The translations under genes and the position numbers were made by a program. This document shows, one piece after another, positions 61,516 to 64,000 of a DNA stretch of 64,000 nucleotides; within the stretch, counting starts at the first letter, position 1, and each line of letters starts with the position of its first letter. The stretch is taken from positions 25,279 to 89,278 of the forward strand of contig NZ_FODB01000006.1 in NCBI RefSeq assembly GCF_900110265.1, given 5' to 3'. The DNA comes from Vreelandella aquamarina (lineage in GTDB: Bacteria; Pseudomonadota; Gammaproteobacteria; Pseudomonadales; Halomonadaceae). A model generated the notes under the pieces. It was not told where the DNA came from. It saw only the letters and a program-made list of their open reading frames with translations, and did not search any database.

Positions 61516-62814
61516 ATGTCAGCAACCCTCTACCAACAGCAGCGCGAGCATATCGCGTCGCTACAGCGTGCTTACCAGCAATGCTTAGCTACCCATCAAC
61601 TGGATAGCCTGGCGATTTACAGCGGCCACGCCCGCTACCATTTCGCCGATGATCACACCACGACCTTTCAGGCCTACGGGCATTTCACCCACTGGGTAGG
61701 GTTGGCCGATGTTCAGCACAGCTGGCTGGTGATTCAACCCGATCAACGCCCCCAGCTCTACCTCTATGCGCCCGCAGATTTTTGGCACTTGCCGACACAG
61801 CTACCTGAAGAGCCGTGGGTCGCCGAGTTTGATGTGCACCTATGTAGCGACAAAATCACGCCACCGCTATCAGGCCGCGCCGCCGTCATTGGCGATGTAA
61901 CGGAGCTTGAAAGCACCGCGCAGCTCGCTAACGTGGCCACGTTGCAACCTGAAGCGTTAGTTCGCGAGCTAGATGAGCTGCGGATGACGAAATCTGCTTA
62001 TGAAATTGCCTGCCTGCGTGAAGCTAACCGGCTGGCGGTAGCAGGTCATCAGGCGGCTAACGCCGCTTTTATAGGCGCTGCCGCCGAGCTGGATGTGCAG
62101 TTAGCCTATCTGGCAGCCAGCCGACAACGCGAGTCTGAAGTGCCCTATCAAAATATTATTGGGCTAAATGAGCATGCCGGGGTCTTACACTATCAGCACT
62201 ATGACCTGTCAGCCCCCAAGCAGCGTTATAGCCTGCTGGTAGATGCGGGCAGACGCTTTCGGGGTTACTGCGCCGATATTACCCGCACCTATGCAGGCCC
62301 AGATGCCCCCAGCGAGTTTGACGCTTTAATTACCGCCATGCACAGCCTCAAAGATGAGCTGATTGCACACATCGCCCCTGGCGTTGATTTCGTTGCACTG
62401 CATGAAAAAATGCACCAAGGATTAGCTGATATCTTGGTCACACACGGGCTATATAACGGCAGCGCAGAAAGCGCCATGGAAGCAGGTATCACGAGAGCCT
62501 TTTGCCCCCACGGGCTTGGGCACTCGTTGGGCATTCAGGTACATGATGTGGCCGGGTTGAGACAGCCAGACGGCACACCATCACCGGCACCTGACGCTCA
62601 CCCTGCCCTGCGCCTCACCCGGACACTGCAACCCGGCATGGTCGTGACCATTGAACCAGGGCTCTACTTTATTCCCATGCTGCTCGCGCCGCTGCGAAAC
62701 CAGTCTCATCCTGTCAACTGGACACTGGTTGATCAGTTGGCTGTCTGCGGCGGTATTCGCATTGAAGATAATATTCTGGTGACGGATAGCGGCTCAGATA
62801 ATTTAACGCAGTAA
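61516..62814 (+). CDS. pepQ: Xaa-Pro dipeptidase (prolidase)
   Basis: This dimetal enzyme of 432 residues cleaves dipeptides ending in proline. The pita-bread domain has the metal ligands in VDAGRRFRGYCADITRTY (two Asp), HGLGHSLGIQVHD (His), TIEPGLYF (Glu) and IRIEDN (Glu). The N-terminal creatinase-like domain is complete. The start is the ATG at 61516 with AAGG upstream; an ATG three codons earlier lies on the ribosome site. Its place after dppF and a regulator suits import and hydrolysis of dipeptides. Confidence 0.94.
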   Translation: MSATLYQQQREHIASLQRAYQQCLATHQLDSLAIYSGHARYHFADDHTTTFQAYGHFTHWVGLADVQHSWLVIQPDQRPQLYLYAPADFWHLPTQLPEEPWVAEFDVHLCSDKITPPLSGRAAVIGDVTELESTAQLANVATLQPEALVRELDELRMTKSAYEIACLREANRLAVAGHQAANAAFIGAAAELDVQLAYLAASRQRESEVPYQNIIGLNEHAGVLHYQHYDLSAPKQRYSLLVDAGRRFRGYCADITRTYAGPDAPSEFDALITAMHSLKDELIAHIAPGVDFVALHEKMHQGLADILVTHGLYNGSAESAMEAGITRAFCPHGLGHSLGIQVHDVAGLRQPDGTPSPAPDAHPALRLTRTLQPGMVVTIEPGLYFIPMLLAPLRNQSHPVNWTLVDQLAVCGGIRIEDNILVTDSGSDNLTQ

Positions 62815-62827
62815 TAATCTACCAATG

Positions 62828-62862
62828 CAAAAACGCCCGGCCCACATCAGTGGGCCGGGCGT
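62828..62862 (-). terminator. Terminator of ompW
   Basis: ACGCCCGGCCCA/TGGGCCGGGCGT (62833-62862) is a perfect 12-bp stem with a six-base loop, followed on the minus strand by TTTTTGC. It lies 18 bp after the ompW stop codon. Confidence 0.9.
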
Positions 62863-62880
62863 GTGTCTTACAAACCTGGA

Positions 62881-63492
62881 TTAGAAGCGGTAAGTAATAC
62901 CACCGCCGATGGTCACAGGCTCCATATCGACTTCGCCAATGGTGGCGCCAGCCGCGTTATTAATGTCAGCACTCACGTCAGCATAACTAACGTAGCCATT
63001 CAGCATAACGTTGTCAGTCACTGCCAAGTCCACACCCGCTTGGCCAATGGCGCCATAGCTCTCATCGATGCTCAAACCTGTCGGCTCGCTAGAGAAGCGG
63101 GTGTAGTTTAAGCCAACACCAACGTAGGGCTGTACTTTAGAGTCTAAACCACCCATCGGGTAGTAGTTGACCAGCAGGTTGACCGGCAGGCGATCGACGC
63201 TACCTGCGCTACCGCCGGGCTTGGTGTTCAGATCGTGCTCGAATTTTTCCGAGCTGTTGAGTTCAACGCCGAATTTGTCGCTGAATAGGTATCCCGCACC
63301 GTAAGTGAAACCGCGTGCGCTTTGTACGTTGAGGTCTGCGCCACCAACGTTGCCATTACCTGAGCCCGTGTCCGTTTGGGCAACACCGCCGCGAACAAAG
63401 ACATCGCCAGCTTCATAAGCCATAGCGGCTTGGCTCGCCATGAAAGCGCTGGCTGAAACGATAGCGGCGGTGATCAATTTCATTTTGCTCAT
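62881..63492 (-). CDS. ompW: OmpW-family outer-membrane protein
   Basis: 203 residues. A signal peptide ends at QAAMA. The mature protein is an eight-stranded beta-barrel by pattern, starting YEAGDVFVRGGVA and ending in GGGITYRF, with the terminal phenylalanine that marks outer-membrane barrels. KFGVELNSSEKFEHD and QPYVGVGLNYTRFSSE are OmpW-like. The ATG at 63492 is chosen with GAGG nine bases upstream; another ATG at 63501 lies right on that site. OmpW forms a narrow hydrophobic channel. Confidence 0.92.
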   Translation of the reverse strand: MSKMKLITAAIVSASAFMASQAAMAYEAGDVFVRGGVAQTDTGSGNGNVGGADLNVQSARGFTYGAGYLFSDKFGVELNSSEKFEHDLNTKPGGSAGSVDRLPVNLLVNYYPMGGLDSKVQPYVGVGLNYTRFSSEPTGLSIDESYGAIGQAGVDLAVTDNVMLNGYVSYADVSADINNAAGATIGEVDMEPVTIGGGITYRF

Positions 63493-63553
63493 CAGGGTCA
63501 TCCTCTTGCATCTTGCTTGGGATTGGTGCTGGTCAACACCAGCTTACCTATAC

Positions 63554-63582
63554 AATATATAGTACACGAACAGTGTTTCCAA
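63554..63582 (-). promoter_or_regulatory. Promoter candidate for ompW
   Basis: On the minus strand TTGGAA (63582-63577) and TATATT (63559-63554) are 17 bp apart. The start site would lie about 55 bases before the start codon. Confidence 0.5.
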
Positions 63583-63655
63583 ATTTCCTGTGAAATTTTA
63601 TTATAGGTTTTCTGACTCTGATAGCTTTTATTAACCAACGGCCCCGAAAAGCAGG

Positions 63656-64000
63656 ATCGAGTAGGAGGGGGAGTCGCCTCCCCCGTCCTCTCACACCACC
63701 GGGCAAACGGATCCGTACCACGGCGGTTCCTGTCCCCCATTATCGGGCTGAGCTTCGTTCCGCTGAATTCGCTCGCCTGTGTGCTCTGAGCGCTTCGACA
63801 GTCTTTGGGCTTCCGGCCCGCCATACAGTTATCGAGAGCCCTCCGGGGAGGCTTCTGCTCGTACACATCAGAGAGTGGTCAACTATCCACTCGTGACAGG
63901 TTCAGCCCTTCAGCTCTTGGTTAGAGAGCCTAATATGGCCTCTGCTGACTCCTGTTCGCCCATCCCGACACCTCACGGTGTCGGTAGCCAGTGGCAGGCG
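63656..64000 (-). mobile_element. 3' part of a group II intron, apparently without a maturase gene
   Basis: Read on the minus strand, the last 100 bases have the form of group II intron domains V and VI. Domain V is the GAACCGCCG to CGGTGGTGTG hairpin (about 63729-63692). Domain VI is GGGGGAG-GCGA-CTCCCCC (about 63681-63664), followed by CCTACTCGAT, with an A seven bases from the 3' end as the likely branch point. The intron ends near 63656. Upstream, 63963-63910 reads as a start codon and MGEQESAEAILGSLTKS then a stop, resembling the beginning of an intron-encoded maturase. Only about 180 bases separate this from domain V, so the reverse-transcriptase body is missing. The 5' half lies outside the window. 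Confidence 0.7.
63692..63729 (-). ncRNA. Group II intron domain V (catalytic hairpin)
   Basis: The minus-strand sequence opens with GAACCGCCG and closes with CCGGTGGTGTG; the two arms pair with one G-T, and the tip holds ACGG/CCGT. Size (about 36 bases) and distance to domain VI are right. The exact boundaries and tetraloop would need a covariance model. Confidence 0.6.

Noticed and set aside
63498..63866. 122-codon minus-strand frame between ompW and the window end
   Set aside because: It spans the intron 3' end and the ompW promoter; its apparent sequence is ribozyme RNA read as protein.

Overview
This window reads as chromosomal DNA of a moderately high-GC marine or halophilic gammaproteobacterium, most likely a member of the Halomonadaceae (Halomonas or a close relative). 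The reasons are the complete Na+-translocating NADH:quinone reductase operon, the Pseudomonas/Oceanospirillales-type cell-wall cluster proA-nadD-rsfS-rlmH-mrdA-rodA-mltB-rlpA-dacA-ybeD-lipB, a long-form GAPDH, an OprI-type lipoprotein, a DUF3141 protein, and a PA2778/PA2779 pair. This is inference from gene content; no ribosomal RNA or tRNA gene is visible. Nearly all of the sequence is coding.

Layout. 0-2 kb: the start of a truncated membrane sensor, a frameshifted molybdopterin-oxidoreductase-fold gene, a 41-residue membrane protein that resembles the cbb3 oxidase subunit CcoM and lies behind FNR/Anr-like boxes, and a SlyD-type prolyl isomerase. 2-11 kb: AmpG-type permease, SEC-C/TPR protein, ABC1 kinase-like protein, topoisomerase III, an unassigned polytopic membrane protein and a YbeL-type zinc-ribbon protein. 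11-17 kb: leuS-lptE-holA (overlapping), then a small membrane protein and a C39-like peptidase lipoprotein, ending in REP-like repeats. 17-25 kb: sthA, nqrM and nqrABCDEF on the minus strand. 25-37 kb: long GAPDH, mfd, two L,D-transpeptidases flanking an OprI/Lpp-type lipoprotein that ends in lysine, two small genes and topA. 37-41 kb: DUF3141 alpha/beta-hydrolase and a LysR regulator. 41-52.6 kb: lipoate synthesis (lipA, lipB) and the rod-shape/peptidoglycan cluster down to proA. 52.7-58.7 kb: two adjacent membrane proteins with degenerate GGDEF domains, a DedA-PAP2 fusion, then mpl-ubiX-lysE. 58.9-62.8 kb: glutaredoxin-like protein, a relic of dppD, dppF, a HypT-like LysR regulator and prolidase pepQ. 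62.8-64 kb: OmpW and the 3' end of a group II intron that seems to have lost its maturase gene.

The genes fall into a few working sets: envelope building and recycling (lptE, mrdA, rodA, mltB, rlpA, dacA, mpl, AmpG-like permease, L,D-transpeptidases plus lipoprotein), redox and energy metabolism (Na+-NQR, SthA, GAPDH, possible CcoM), DNA upkeep (topA, topB, mfd, holA) and peptide use (dppF, pepQ). The items most worth a second look are the intron without a maturase, the paired degenerate GGDEF proteins, the C39-like peptidase with its small partner, the lipoprotein between two L,D-transpeptidases, the decapitated dpp operon, the candidate CcoM gene, and the repeats and hairpins in the nqr operon.
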